DNA from: Clostridiales bacterium | Lineage (GTDB): Bacteria > Bacillota > Clostridia > Christensenellales > JAISNN01 | NCBI GenBank assembly: GCA_031289865.1 | Contig: JAITOQ010000255.1 | Location: 1 to 7,102, forward strand | Reading direction: 5' to 3' | DNA: 7,102 nt | Part shown: piece after piece, positions 1 to 6,987 of the stretch | Numbering within the stretch: position 1 is the stretch's first letter | Layout of the letters: each line of letters starts with the position of its first letter | Program-made: the position numbers and the translations under genes | Notes under the pieces: model-generated | The model's database searches: none | Told to the model about the DNA's origin: nothing | The model's input: the letters and a program-made list of their open reading frames with translations, nothing else

Positions 1-3000
1 TCCCGCCGTTTAAAACGTAAACGACGGTATACAATGCCGTCCATTTTGCATAAAAAGCCGTATCCTCATTCACCGTATACGGAAACACCGCCGTATTTGC
101 AAAATCCGCGACCGTGTACCAACCGTCAAATTCATACCCCGATCTCGTCGGTACGCTCGGCGCATTGACCGCCGTCCCCGCTCTGACCGACGACGCCGCT
201 ATAATCGGCTCGCCGCCGCTCATGACGTAAGTGACCGTATAAAGCTCCGTCCATTTTGCATAAAAAGCCGTATCCGCGTTTATCGCATACGGGAAGCTCA
301 CAGCCGAACCGTCAAAAAATTCCGTCGTATACCAACCGTCAAAGGCATAACCCGTTTTTGTCGGAGTTGCGGGCTCTTGTACTACCGTTCCCGCTCTCAC
401 CGTTTCAAACGGCGCGTTCGGCGTACCGTTGTTTAAGACAAAGCCGACCTCATAGGTTTTTGTCCATTTGGCATAAAATGCCGTGTCCGCGTTTACCGTA
501 TAAGGGAATGCCGCCGCCGCTCCCGAAAGATTTGACGTTGTAAACCAACCGTCAAAGACATATCCCGTTCTCGTCGGAACAGTCGGAGCGTCTATCACCG
601 TTCCGTCCGTAAGAATATCGGTCGCCGTCTCCGTCGCGCCGTCGTTAAAGACATAGTTCACCTCATAGGTTTTTGTCCATTTTGCGTAAAAAGCCGTGTC
701 CGCATTTACCGTATGCGGAAAAATCGCCGCCGCCGTAAATCCCGTGTCGGTATACCAACCGCTAAAGACATAGCCCGTTTTTGTAGGCGCGGTCGGAGCT
801 TGCAAAACCGTTCCGACGCGTACCGTCTCTTTTGAAATCGTCGGCGTACCGCCGTTTAAGACATAGCTCACCTCATATGTCTTTGTCCACTTTGCGTAAA
901 AAGCCGTGTCCGCATCGACGGTATGCGGAAAGACCGCCGCCGCAGTAAATTCCGCGTCGGTAAACCAACCGTCAAATATATAGCCCGTTTTTGTAGGCGC
1001 GGTCGGAGCCGTGACGACGGTTCCGACGCGTACCGTCTCCGTCGGGACAGTCGGCGCGCCGCCGTCTAAGACATAGCTCACCTCATAGGTCTTTGTCCAC
1101 CTTGCGTAAAAAGCCGTGTCCGCATTCACCGCGTACGGAAAAGCCGCCGCCGCAGTAAATTCCGCATCCGCATACCAGCCGTCAAAGACATAACCCGTTC
1201 TCGTCGGCTCAGACGGGGCTTGCAAGACCGTTCCGCTTCGGACGAGTTTGGATTCGATCTCGGGAGTACCGCCGTTTAAGACATACCCGACGGTAAATTC
1301 TCCCGCCCACCGCGCATAAAATACCGTATCCGAACTCACGGTGTAAGGGAAAGTCACTGCCGATCCCACGAAAGTCGAGGAGGTAAACCAACCGTCAAAT
1401 ACATACCCCGTTCTCGCGGGCGTCGTCGGAGTCTGAACCGCCGCTCCCGCACGAACCGTCACCGTCGCAATGCTCGGCGCACCGCCGTTAAGCTCATAAC
1501 TCACCGTGTACGTCGGCGTCCACTTCGCGTAAAAAATCACGTTCGCATTCACGGTATACGGGAATGGATCTACCGCCCCCGCAAAATCATCCGTCGTAAA
1601 CCAACCGTCAAAGGCATGATTTAATTTTGTCGGAGCAGTCGGCTCCTCTATCACCGTACCCGCTCGGACTGTCACGGACGAAATACTCGGCGTACCGCCG
1701 CTCAAGACATAGCTTACCGAATACAGCGTCGTCCACTTTGCGTAAAAAGTCGTATTTTCATTCACTTCATACGGAAAAGACTCAATGTCTCCCGTAAAGG
1801 TCGGGTTTTTAAACCAACCGTCAAAGGCATGATTTAATTTTGTCGGCGCGGTCGGTTCTTGAACAGCCGTTCCCGCTCGGACTGTTGCCGTATCAATATT
1901 CGGCGTACCGCCGTTAAGCTCATAATTAACCGAATACAGCGGCGTCCATTTTGCGTAAAAAACCGTATCCGCATTCACGGTACAAGGGAAGCTCGCCGCC
2001 CCGCCCGCAAATTCATCGTTTAAATACCAACCGTCAAACTCATAGCCCGTTCTCGTCGGCGCGGTCGGAGCGTCTATCTTCGTACCCGCTCGGACTATCG
2101 CCGTATCGATACTCGGCGTACCGCCGTTTATGACATAGCTCACCGAATACAACGGCGTCCACTTCGCGTAAAAAGTCGTGTTTGCATTCACGGAATACAA
2201 CAATATAACCGCCGACCCCGACAAAGCGGAGATTGTAAACCAACCGTCAAACTCATAGCCCGTTCTCGTCGGCACGGTCGGAGCGTCTATCTCCGTACCC
2301 GCCCTAACCGTCACGGAATCGATCTTCGGTGTCCCGCCGTTAAGCTCATAGCTCACCGAATACAACGGCGTCCACTTGGCGTAGAACGTCGTATCCGCGT
2401 TTATCGTGTACGGGAAAGTTTCTTTTGTCTCCGAAAAATTTGACGTTGTGAACCAACCGTCAAACTCATGATTTAATCTGGTCAACGTCGTCGGTGTCGG
2501 CAGTGAAGTACCCTCGCGAACCGTCACGGACAAAATACTCGGCGTACCGCCGTTTACTACATAACTTACCGTATACGTCGGCGTCCACTTCGCATAAAAA
2601 ATCGTGTTTGCGTTTACAGTGTACGGGAAAGTTTCTTGTGTCCCCGAAAAATTTGACGTTGTGAACCAACCGTCAAACTCATTGTTTGATTTTGTCACAG
2701 TCGGTGCGGCTATCGCCGTTCCCGCCGAAACGGTGGCGTTCGGAATACTCGGCTTACCGCCGTTTACTACATAACTTACCGTATACGTCGTTTTCGCTGT
2801 CGGCATCCACTTGGCATAAAAAGTAATTCTTCCGGTCACGGTATACGGAAAGGCTACCGCCGTTCCCGAAAACTCCGAAGTCGTATACCAACCGCCGAAG
2901 TCATAACCCGATTTTGTCGGAGTCGGCGGTGCATCTATCACCGCTCCCGCCAAAACGATTGCATTCGGAATAAACGAACCGCCGCTTACCGAATATTTTA

Positions 3001-3619
3001 TCGTCGCCGTCCACTTGGCATAAAAATTAGTTTTTTCATTCACAACATACGGAAAGGTCACCGCCGTTCCCGAAAAATCCGAAGTCGTATACCAACCGCC
3101 GAAGTCATAGCCCGTTCTCGTAGGCGTCGGCGGTGTCGGAAGCCGCGTTCCAACCGAAACGGTGTCCGTCGGAATAAACGAACCGCCGCTTACTGAATAT
3201 TTTACCGTAGTTGTCCATTTTGCATAAAAAACCGTATTCGCATTTACAACATACGGAAAAATCACAGCCGTCCCCAAAAAATCAGCCGTCGTATACCAAC
3301 CGCCAAATTCCAAACCCGTTCTCGTCGGCGTCGGCGGCTCGGCTATCACCGTTCCCGCCAAAACCGTTGCGGACGAAACGGTCGGAGTCCCCTCGTTAAG
3401 TATGTAGCTTATCGAATATTCGGACGTCCACTTAGCGTAAAACGTCGTATCCGCGCTCACGGTATACGGAAACTCAACCTCCGTTCCCGTACATTCCGTG
3501 TCAAAATACCAACCGCCGAAGTCATACCCGTTTCTCGTCGGGTCGGCGGGACGCGCCGCCGTGCCGCCGTCACGAAGCGTACTTGCCGCGGCTTCGGGCG
3601 GTTCTTCATCTCCTTGTTT
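1..3619 (-). CDS. InlB B-type (Listeria-Bacteroides) repeat surface protein, interrupted; open at left edge
   Basis: This is an open frame of 1206 codons without a stop, continuous with the 144-aa ORF upstream and separated from it only by tandem TAA codons at 3620-3625. It encodes 17 repeat units of about 71 residues. Each has a strand like YTVSYVLNGGTP, then VxxGTxxxxPxxPTRTGYxFDGW, then FPYTVNADTTFYAKWT. This matches the Flg_new/InlB B-repeat family, a beta-grasp-like extracellular module found in adhesins and large surface proteins. No start codon with a ribosome binding site follows the stops. The first in-frame GTG, at 3458-3460, lies inside a repeat and has no Shine-Dalgarno, so independent translation is doubtful. 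The C-terminus is outside the window, so no LPXTG or other wall anchor can be checked. It is best read as the distal part of the gene starting at 4057, broken by the stops. The repeat-family call is firm; whether it is expressed is not. Confidence 0.8.
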
Positions 3620-3625
3620 TTATTA
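3620..3625 (-). other. Tandem in-frame TAA TAA stop codons interrupting the repeat gene
   Basis: Reading leftward, the frame runs FDLNF, then TAA TAA, then KQGDEEPPEAAAS, and rejoins normal repeat sequence at TLRDGGTAARPADPTR. Compared with other units, about 9 residues (GGTPTVSSA-like) are replaced by a 16-codon stretch containing both stops. The frame is the same on both sides: the Trp codons at 3509 and 3734 differ by a multiple of three. Neither other frame offers a bypass. One meets TGA within eight codons, and the other loses the repeat pattern. Confidence 0.9.
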
Positions 3626-4057
3626 AAAATTCAGATCAAACACGACCGTAAAAAGCTTCGTCCATTTTGCATGCATCGTCGTGTCTTTTTTGACGGTATA
3701 GGGAAAGCTCACCGCCTCCCCCGCGTCGGTATACCAACCGTCAAAGTCATATCCCGATTTTGTCGGCGCGGTCGGTTCTTTAAGCTCGCTCCCGACCTTT
3801 ACCGTCGAAAGGGTAGGCGCGCCTATTCCCGCGCCGATCTCAAAAGCAACCGTCGCTTTTGAAGGGGACGACAAAAAAATCGTCGTCGGAACAATCGCAA
3901 TCAACAGCGCAAAAATCAGAACGATTATAATCTTTCTGCGTCTTTCTTTTTTGTCGCCGCCCTTTTTAAAGCTGCCCGCAAAATCCTTTGCAGCTTTTTT
4001 CGTCTTGTCCGCAGCGTTTTTTATTCCGCTTTTTGCCTTGTTTAAAAAGTCATTCAT
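3623..4057 (-). CDS. Membrane-anchored N-terminal part of B-type repeat surface protein (144 aa)
   Basis: Residues 1-42 are a Lys-rich, probably helical cytoplasmic head ending in KKERRRK. Residues 43-62 (IIIVLIFALLIAIVPTTIFL) form one membrane segment, and the basic charge before it predicts an N-in, C-out signal anchor. Residues 67-133 make one complete B-type repeat, with GYDFDGW at 102-108 and the closing AKW at 130-132. A second repeat begins (FTVVFDLN) and is cut off by TAA TAA after residue 144. The same frame then continues into 17 further repeats. The ATG is supported by a GAGG Shine-Dalgarno (4067-4070) about 9 nt upstream and by an extended -10 promoter. It may be made as a short anchored stub, or it may be the 5' fragment of a disrupted long surface protein. 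The frame, anchor and repeat are clear; the biological role is unknown. Confidence 0.8.
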   Translation of the reverse strand: MNDFLNKAKSGIKNAADKTKKAAKDFAGSFKKGGDKKERRRKIIIVLIFALLIAIVPTTIFLSSPSKATVAFEIGAGIGAPTLSTVKVGSELKEPTAPTKSGYDFDGWYTDAGEAVSFPYTVKKDTTMHAKWTKLFTVVFDLNF

Positions 4058-4074
4058 TTGATTTTACCTCGCTT

Positions 4075-4096
4075 GCAAACCGATTATATCGTTCGC
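4075..4096 (-). promoter_or_regulatory. Leader hairpin just upstream of the repeat-gene ribosome binding site
   Basis: The leader RNA can fold GCGAACGAU against AUCGGUUUGC, with an AUA loop, one bulged G and one G-U pair, giving about 9 paired bases. It ends a few bases before the GCGAGGU Shine-Dalgarno region (4066-4072). It could affect ribosome access. No known riboswitch or leader family is recognised. Confidence 0.35.
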
Positions 4097-4150
4097 TTCT
4101 ATGCGTTGTTTTTGTCCTTCCTTTTTATAGTGATGATTGTTATCCCTTTT

Positions 4151-4179
4151 ATAATAGCACAAAACGCAAAATTTAGCAA
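4151..4179 (-). promoter_or_regulatory. Sigma-70-type promoter of the repeat-protein gene
   Basis: On the minus strand there is a -35 box TTGCTA (4174-4179), a 17-bp spacer, and a -10 box TATTAT (4151-4156) preceded by TGC, giving an extended -10. Transcription would start near 4144 and leave a leader of about 87 nt before the ATG at 4057. The promoter lies downstream of the metal-operon terminator, so this gene is probably transcribed on its own. Confidence 0.65.
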
Positions 4180-4262
4180 CTTTAAAAAAAAGGAAAAACC
4201 AAAATTCCATAAATTTCCGCCAAAAATGACACAAAATCACACAAAAAAGGACGCATGCCGAC

Positions 4263-4295
4263 AAAAAGGCCGTCTTTTTTCTTTTTAAGACAGCC
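4263..4295 (-). terminator. Rho-independent terminator of the metal-efflux operon
   Basis: On the minus strand the stem GGCTGTCTT (4287-4295) pairs with AAGACGGCC (4268-4276): 9 bp with one G-U, and a 10-nt A-rich loop. A run of five T follows (4263-4267). It sits about 74 nt after the ATPase stop codon. Read on the plus strand it has no T tract, so it should act only for the leftward operon. Confidence 0.8.
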
Positions 4296-4367
4296 TCAAA
4301 TATCATCAAGTCGTTGTTGTGCAAAAAACGCTTCTATACCGCCGACAAATTCTCCGCCGTGCGGCAT
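4296..4367 (-). CDS. Possible 23-residue small ORF between the ATPase and the terminator
   Basis: An ATG lies one base after the ATPase TAA and opens a 23-codon frame, MPHGGEFVGG followed by IEAFFAQQRLDDI, ending with TGA directly against the terminator stem. There is no recognisable Shine-Dalgarno, so translation would depend on coupling to the ATPase stop. The GIEA portion is encoded by a CGGTATAGAAGCG motif that also occurs twice inside the ATPase gene. I do not recognise the peptide. It may equally be the remnant of a repeat element or chance. Confidence 0.3.
   Translation of the reverse strand: MPHGGEFVGGIEAFFAQQRLDDI
4329..4341 (-). repeat. Copy of the CGGTATAGAAGCG motif downstream of the ATPase
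   Basis: The 13 bases shared by the two direct repeats inside the ATPase gene recur here, 28 bp after the ATPase stop and within the possible small ORF. A shorter relative, ATAGAAGCGAACG, lies in the leader of the repeat gene (minus strand, ending near 4088). Similarity does not visibly extend far beyond the core. Confidence 0.6.
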
Positions 4368-4368
4368 T

Positions 4369-6318
4369 TTATTTTAACGCTCTTAGCGCGTTTAATATCG
4401 CAAGCACAGCGACTCCTACGTCGGCAAATACCGCGAGCCACATTCCCGTGATACCCAACGCGCCGAGAACGAGGACGACGAGCTTTACTCCGAGCGCAAA
4501 GACGATATTTTGACGCGCAATCCCGACCGTCCTTTTTGCGCGGCGAATGCCATCCGCGAGCTTTGACGGCGCGTCGTTCATAATCACCGCGTCGGCGGCC
4601 TCGACCGCCGCGTCGCTCCCAAGCCCCCCCATAGCGACGCCTACGTCCGCACGCGCCAAAACGGGCGCGTCGTTGACGCCGTCGCCGACAAAAATCAGCT
4701 TGCCTTTTTTGGATTTTTTCCTAAAGAGTTCTTCGACCTTTTCGACCTTATCTTGCGGCAGCAAGCCCGCGTACACCTCGTCGATACCAATCTCTTTCGC
4801 GGTCTTTTCAGCCTCCGTAACGAGGTCTCCCGTAAGCATGACTATATGCTTGATTCCGAGGGCTTTCAGCCCCTCTACCGCCGCGCCCGCGTCGCTCTTT
4901 ATCTCGTCCGAAACCGTCAGCGCGCCCGCATATACACCGTCAAACGCGATATGTACGACCGTCCCCGACGCGCCCTCAAGCGTATCCCTTACCGCATTTG
5001 GAATCTCCGCGCCGATTTCCGCCATGAGGCGCGCATTCCCCGCCGCGACCTCTACCCCGCTAACATGCGCGGACGCGCCCCGCCCCGCAAGCTCCGTCGC
5101 ATTTTGTACGGTTGAGAGATCGAGTTTTCCCCCGTTTCTCTCGTATTCTCTCCGAATCGCCGCCGCCGCGGGGTGACCCGAATAACCCTCGCAATGAGCG
5201 GCAAAACGCAATAAATTTTTCGCTTCTATACCGTTTTTTTTCTCGTCAATTTCCGCTCTTCCGCGCTCAAAATCTCTCTCCTCATCATCGGAAAATCCCG
5301 ATGAAATTTTCGCTTCTATACCGTCCGCATTGATTATTCTATCGACGCGGAATATGCCCCTTGTCAGCGTCCCCGTCTTGTCAAATACGACGGTTTCGGC
5401 GCGGGCGAGAGCCTCGATATAATTGCCGCCCTTGACCAAAATCCCGTTTTTTGACAAGCCGCCGAGTCCTCCGAAAAAGCTCATCGGTATCGAGATGACG
5501 AGCGCGCAAGGACAAGACACGACCAAAAAGGTCAGTGCGCGGTAGAGCCATTCTATAAACGTATTCCACCCTAAAAAGAGCGGCGGCACGACCGCCAAAA
5601 GTACGGCGGCAAGGACGACCGCGGGAGTATAGTACCGCGCAAATTTTGTAATAAAGGCTTCGGAAGCGGACTTTTTTGCGGCGGCGTTTTCAACGAGATC
5701 GAGAATCCGCGCAACCGCGGACATGCCGAACTCCTTTGTAACACGCGCCCTTAGGACGCCGCTCCCGTTGACGCAACCGCCGAGAAGCTCCGAACCTAAG
5801 CCGACGTCACGCGGCATAGACTCGCCCGTCAGAGCGGCTGTGTTGACCGTAGAAGCCCCATCCGTCACAACCGAATCGAGCGGAATCCTCTCCCCCGGCG
5901 CAATCAAAATGAGGTCGCCCTCATGCGCCTCCGCGGGGTCGGATTTGACGAGAGCATCGCCGCGCCATAGGTTGGCGTACTCCGGTCGGATATCCATGAG
6001 GCTCGCGATAGACTTGCGCGACTTATCGACCGCGGCGCGCTGAAACAGCTCCCCTATTTGATAAAAGAGCATAACCGCGACGGCTTCGGGATATTCACCG
6101 ATACAAAACGCGCCGACCGCCGCAAGCGCCATAAGAAAATTCTCATCGAAAATCTTACCGCGAAAAATATTGCGTACCGCGTGGTACAGAACGTCGCCGC
6201 CGACAATCAAAATCGCCACGAGAAACAGCCAAAACGAAGCGGCATTCCCCTCTCCGACAATCAAAGCGGCGACAAACACCGCGCCGCCCGCAGACAGACG
6301 TATAATCTCTTTTTTCAT
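4369..6318 (-). CDS. cadA: P1B-2-type Zn2+/Cd2+/Pb2+-exporting ATPase lacking the N-terminal metal-binding domain
   Basis: This membrane pump uses ATP to export divalent soft metals. Visible in order are TM segments from about residue 8, a TM with PEAV (E78, probably the conserved TM acidic ligand), actuator TGES (164-167), CPC metal site (269-271), phosphorylation DKTGT (313-317), N-domain SGHP (380-383), TGD (496-498) and GDGVND (545-550). The last TM pair carries K612 and D633 (FADVG). CPC with Lys and Asp in the last helices is the Zn/Cd/Pb subgroup pattern. The protein starts directly at the membrane region, so the HMA domain usual in CadA or ZntA is missing and is supplied by the gene just upstream. 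The start is supported by AGGGGAAG (6328-6335), 9 nt before the ATG. Residues 338-367 are an extra 30-codon insertion between the phosphorylation site and SGHP. Removing it restores the normal spacing and a length near 619. All catalytic motifs are intact, so it is probably functional. Metal preference among Zn, Cd and Pb is not resolved. Confidence 0.95.
   Translation of the reverse strand: MKKEIIRLSAGGAVFVAALIVGEGNAASFWLFLVAILIVGGDVLYHAVRNIFRGKIFDENFLMALAAVGAFCIGEYPEAVAVMLFYQIGELFQRAAVDKSRKSIASLMDIRPEYANLWRGDALVKSDPAEAHEGDLILIAPGERIPLDSVVTDGASTVNTAALTGESMPRDVGLGSELLGGCVNGSGVLRARVTKEFGMSAVARILDLVENAAAKKSASEAFITKFARYYTPAVVLAAVLLAVVPPLFLGWNTFIEWLYRALTFLVVSCPCALVISIPMSFFGGLGGLSKNGILVKGGNYIEALARAETVVFDKTGTLTRGIFRVDRIINADGIEAKISSGFSDDEERDFERGRAEIDEKKNGIEAKNLLRFAAHCEGYSGHPAAAAIRREYERNGGKLDLSTVQNATELAGRGASAHVSGVEVAAGNARLMAEIGAEIPNAVRDTLEGASGTVVHIAFDGVYAGALTVSDEIKSDAGAAVEGLKALGIKHIVMLTGDLVTEAEKTAKEIGIDEVYAGLLPQDKVEKVEELFRKKSKKGKLIFVGDGVNDAPVLARADVGVAMGGLGSDAAVEAADAVIMNDAPSKLADGIRRAKRTVGIARQNIVFALGVKLVVLVLGALGITGMWLAVFADVGVAVLAILNALRALK
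5217..5324 (-). repeat. 90-bp in-frame insertion in the ATPase gene flanked by 18-bp direct repeats
   Basis: The same 18 bases, ACGGTATAGAAGCGAAAA on the minus strand, occur at 5307-5324 and 5217-5234, exactly 90 bp apart. They encode DGIEAK and NGIEAK. Between them lies a perfect 7-bp inverted repeat, TCATCGG / CCGATGA (5285-5291 and 5298-5304). The encoded segment (ISSGFSDDEERDFERGRAEI followed by DEKKNGIEAK) is highly charged. Collapsing the two repeats gives a typical N-domain run, ADGIEAKNLLRFAAHCEG. It looks like an in-frame inserted element or a local duplication that the loop tolerates. Confidence 0.75.
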
Positions 6319-6336
6319 GCTTACAAACTTCCCCTT

Positions 6337-6555
6337 TTACAACTTAAGTTTTGCACCCGACTCTATTTTTTTGACAATCTTCACCGCGGCGGCAAGAGTA
6401 TCGTCCATGCCGTTTTCTTCCGCGTCGATTATCACCTTACCCGTTAAAAAGCTGATTGAACAGCTTTTTACGCCCGCAAGCGCGGCAATTCCGCGCTCCA
6501 TTTTTGCCGCGCAGTTCGCGCAGTCCAAATTTTCGATTTTTAGTATTTTAACCAT
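6337..6555 (-). CDS. Stand-alone heavy-metal-associated (HMA) domain protein, 72 aa
   Basis: This small cytoplasmic metal-binding protein has the ferredoxin-like HMA fold. The binding motif LDCANC lies at residues 10-15 (C12 and C15), followed by AAKMERGIAAL and GVKSCSISFLTGKVII, which fit the helix-strand pattern of the family. C32 is a further cysteine of unknown use. The LDCANCAAK signature resembles the N-terminal domain fused to clostridial CadA-type ATPases. Here it is a separate gene 18 nt upstream of an ATPase that lacks that domain, so it probably delivers metal to the pump or senses metal for it. The start at 6553-6555 is chosen because GGAG (6562-6565) sits 6 nt upstream and the HMA fold begins right after it. 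A longer frame opening upstream only overlaps the repressor gene. It belongs to the three-gene metal operon. Confidence 0.9.
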   Translation of the reverse strand: MVKILKIENLDCANCAAKMERGIAALAGVKSCSISFLTGKVIIDAEENGMDDTLAAAVKIVKKIESGAKLKL

Positions 6556-6569
6556 AACTCGCTCCGCTC

Positions 6570-6938
6570 CTATTCGTTTATATGCTCCTCGCCCGCCTCT
6601 AAAATTTGCTTGATGTGGTCGTCCGCAAGCGAATAAAAAACGACCTTTCCTTCTCTGCGGTACCGTACGAGATCGGCTTGCTTTAAAAACGCAAGCTGAT
6701 GAGAAATCGCCGATTTTGTCATGTTGAGGAGAACCGCGAGATCGCAGCCGCACATTTCGTGCCGATCCAATGCCCAAATGATTTTTGAGCGCGTAGGGTC
6801 GCCGAACACCTTAAAAAATTGCGAAAGCCGATTAAATATCCCGTCGTTCGGCATCTCCCGTCCTATCGTCTCCACCAAATCGCCGTGAATGACCTCGCAG
6901 TCGCACAATACAGTTTCTTCTCCGTGTTTATGTTCCAT
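6570..6938 (-). CDS. cadC: ArsR/SmtB-family metal-responsive repressor, CadC-like
   Basis: This dimeric winged-helix repressor probably leaves its operator when Cd, Pb or Zn binds. The 122-aa length is typical of the family. FKVFGDPTRSKIIWAL (about 42-57) and the recognition region DLAVLLNMTKSAISHQLAFL (66-85) are ArsR hallmarks, followed by the wing RREGKVVFYSL. Two metal sites can be read. One is an alpha3N-type set, the N-terminal C12 and C14 with C63-x-C65 (MCGCDLA), as in CadC. The other is a full alpha5 site, D106-x-H108-x10-H119-xx-E122, as in SmtB and CzrA. N-terminal H3 and H5 could add ligands. The start is fixed by AAGGAG (6944-6949), 5 nt upstream. It is the first gene of the operon and its stop lies 14 nt before the HMA gene, so it probably controls its own operon. 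The exact inducing metal cannot be told from sequence. Confidence 0.93.
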   Translation of the reverse strand: MEHKHGEETVLCDCEVIHGDLVETIGREMPNDGIFNRLSQFFKVFGDPTRSKIIWALDRHEMCGCDLAVLLNMTKSAISHQLAFLKQADLVRYRREGKVVFYSLADDHIKQILEAGEEHINE

Positions 6939-6967
6939 GTTAGCTCCTTATTTTGATAATAGAGGTA

Positions 6968-6987
6968 CGAGACAAAATTTTTTCTCG
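6968..6987. promoter_or_regulatory. Candidate repressor operator: 20-bp near-palindrome
   Basis: CGAGACAAAATTTTTTCTCG differs from its own reverse complement at only one symmetric base pair. It lies 30-49 bp upstream of the repressor start, a usual place for ArsR-family operators. The core CAAAATTTTT recurs 24 bp away at 6997-7006. Binding by the neighbouring repressor is inferred. The sequence does not match the ATTCAAAT-type half-site I associate with CadC. Confidence 0.4.

Larger units (their letters stand above)
1..3859 (-). repeat. Tandem array of 18 coding repeat units, about 213-bp period
   Basis: The invariant Trp codon of the GYxFDGW motif (CCA on the plus strand) begins at 119, 332, 545, 755, 965, 1175, 1388, 1601, 1814, 2027, 2240, 2453, 2666, 2888, 3092, 3296, 3509 and 3734, always in the same frame. 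Of the 17 intervals, 10 are exactly 213 bp. The others are 210 (three), 204 (two), 222 and 225. Units are diverged at DNA level, although some neighbours share long near-identical stretches, for example those at 2453 and 2666. In coding order, units 2-5 carry FGGW and the rest carry FDGW or FSGW. Units 6, 7, 10 and 11 replace the usual GY before the motif with NN or NH. Confidence 0.95.

Noticed and set aside
1..3600. CRISPR-like or simple DNA satellite explanation for the periodic sequence
   Set aside because: The 213-bp units are coding throughout in one frame, conserved as protein, and not identical repeats with unique spacers.
3596..3620. AAGGAG followed by ATG as a new start after the double stop
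   Set aside because: The ATG is out of frame with the repeats and sits with no spacing after the AAGGAG, so it could not start the downstream repeat frame.
3620..3625. Reassigned TAA codons
   Set aside because: The ATPase and the HMA gene both end with TAA at sensible C-termini and there are no other in-frame TAA codons, so a standard code fits.
3600..3640. Programmed frameshift around the T and A runs at the double stop
   Set aside because: The frame before and after is the same, one alternative frame meets TGA at once, and the other loses the repeat pattern, so a single shift cannot bypass the stops.
4064..4324. An 86-codon minus-strand ORF between the ATPase and the repeat gene
   Set aside because: It runs through the terminator, the promoter and the leader, has no ribosome binding site, and looks like an AT-rich chance frame.
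4547..5176. A 209-codon plus-strand ORF inside the ATPase gene
   Set aside because: It lies wholly antisense to the intact ATPase, has Ser/Ala/Pro-rich composition typical of a shadow frame, and shows no recognisable domain.
6337..6777. A longer 146-codon start for the HMA protein
   Set aside because: The extension overlaps the repressor gene in another frame and encodes Arg-rich nonsense. The internal ATG at 6555 has a good Shine-Dalgarno and begins the HMA fold directly.
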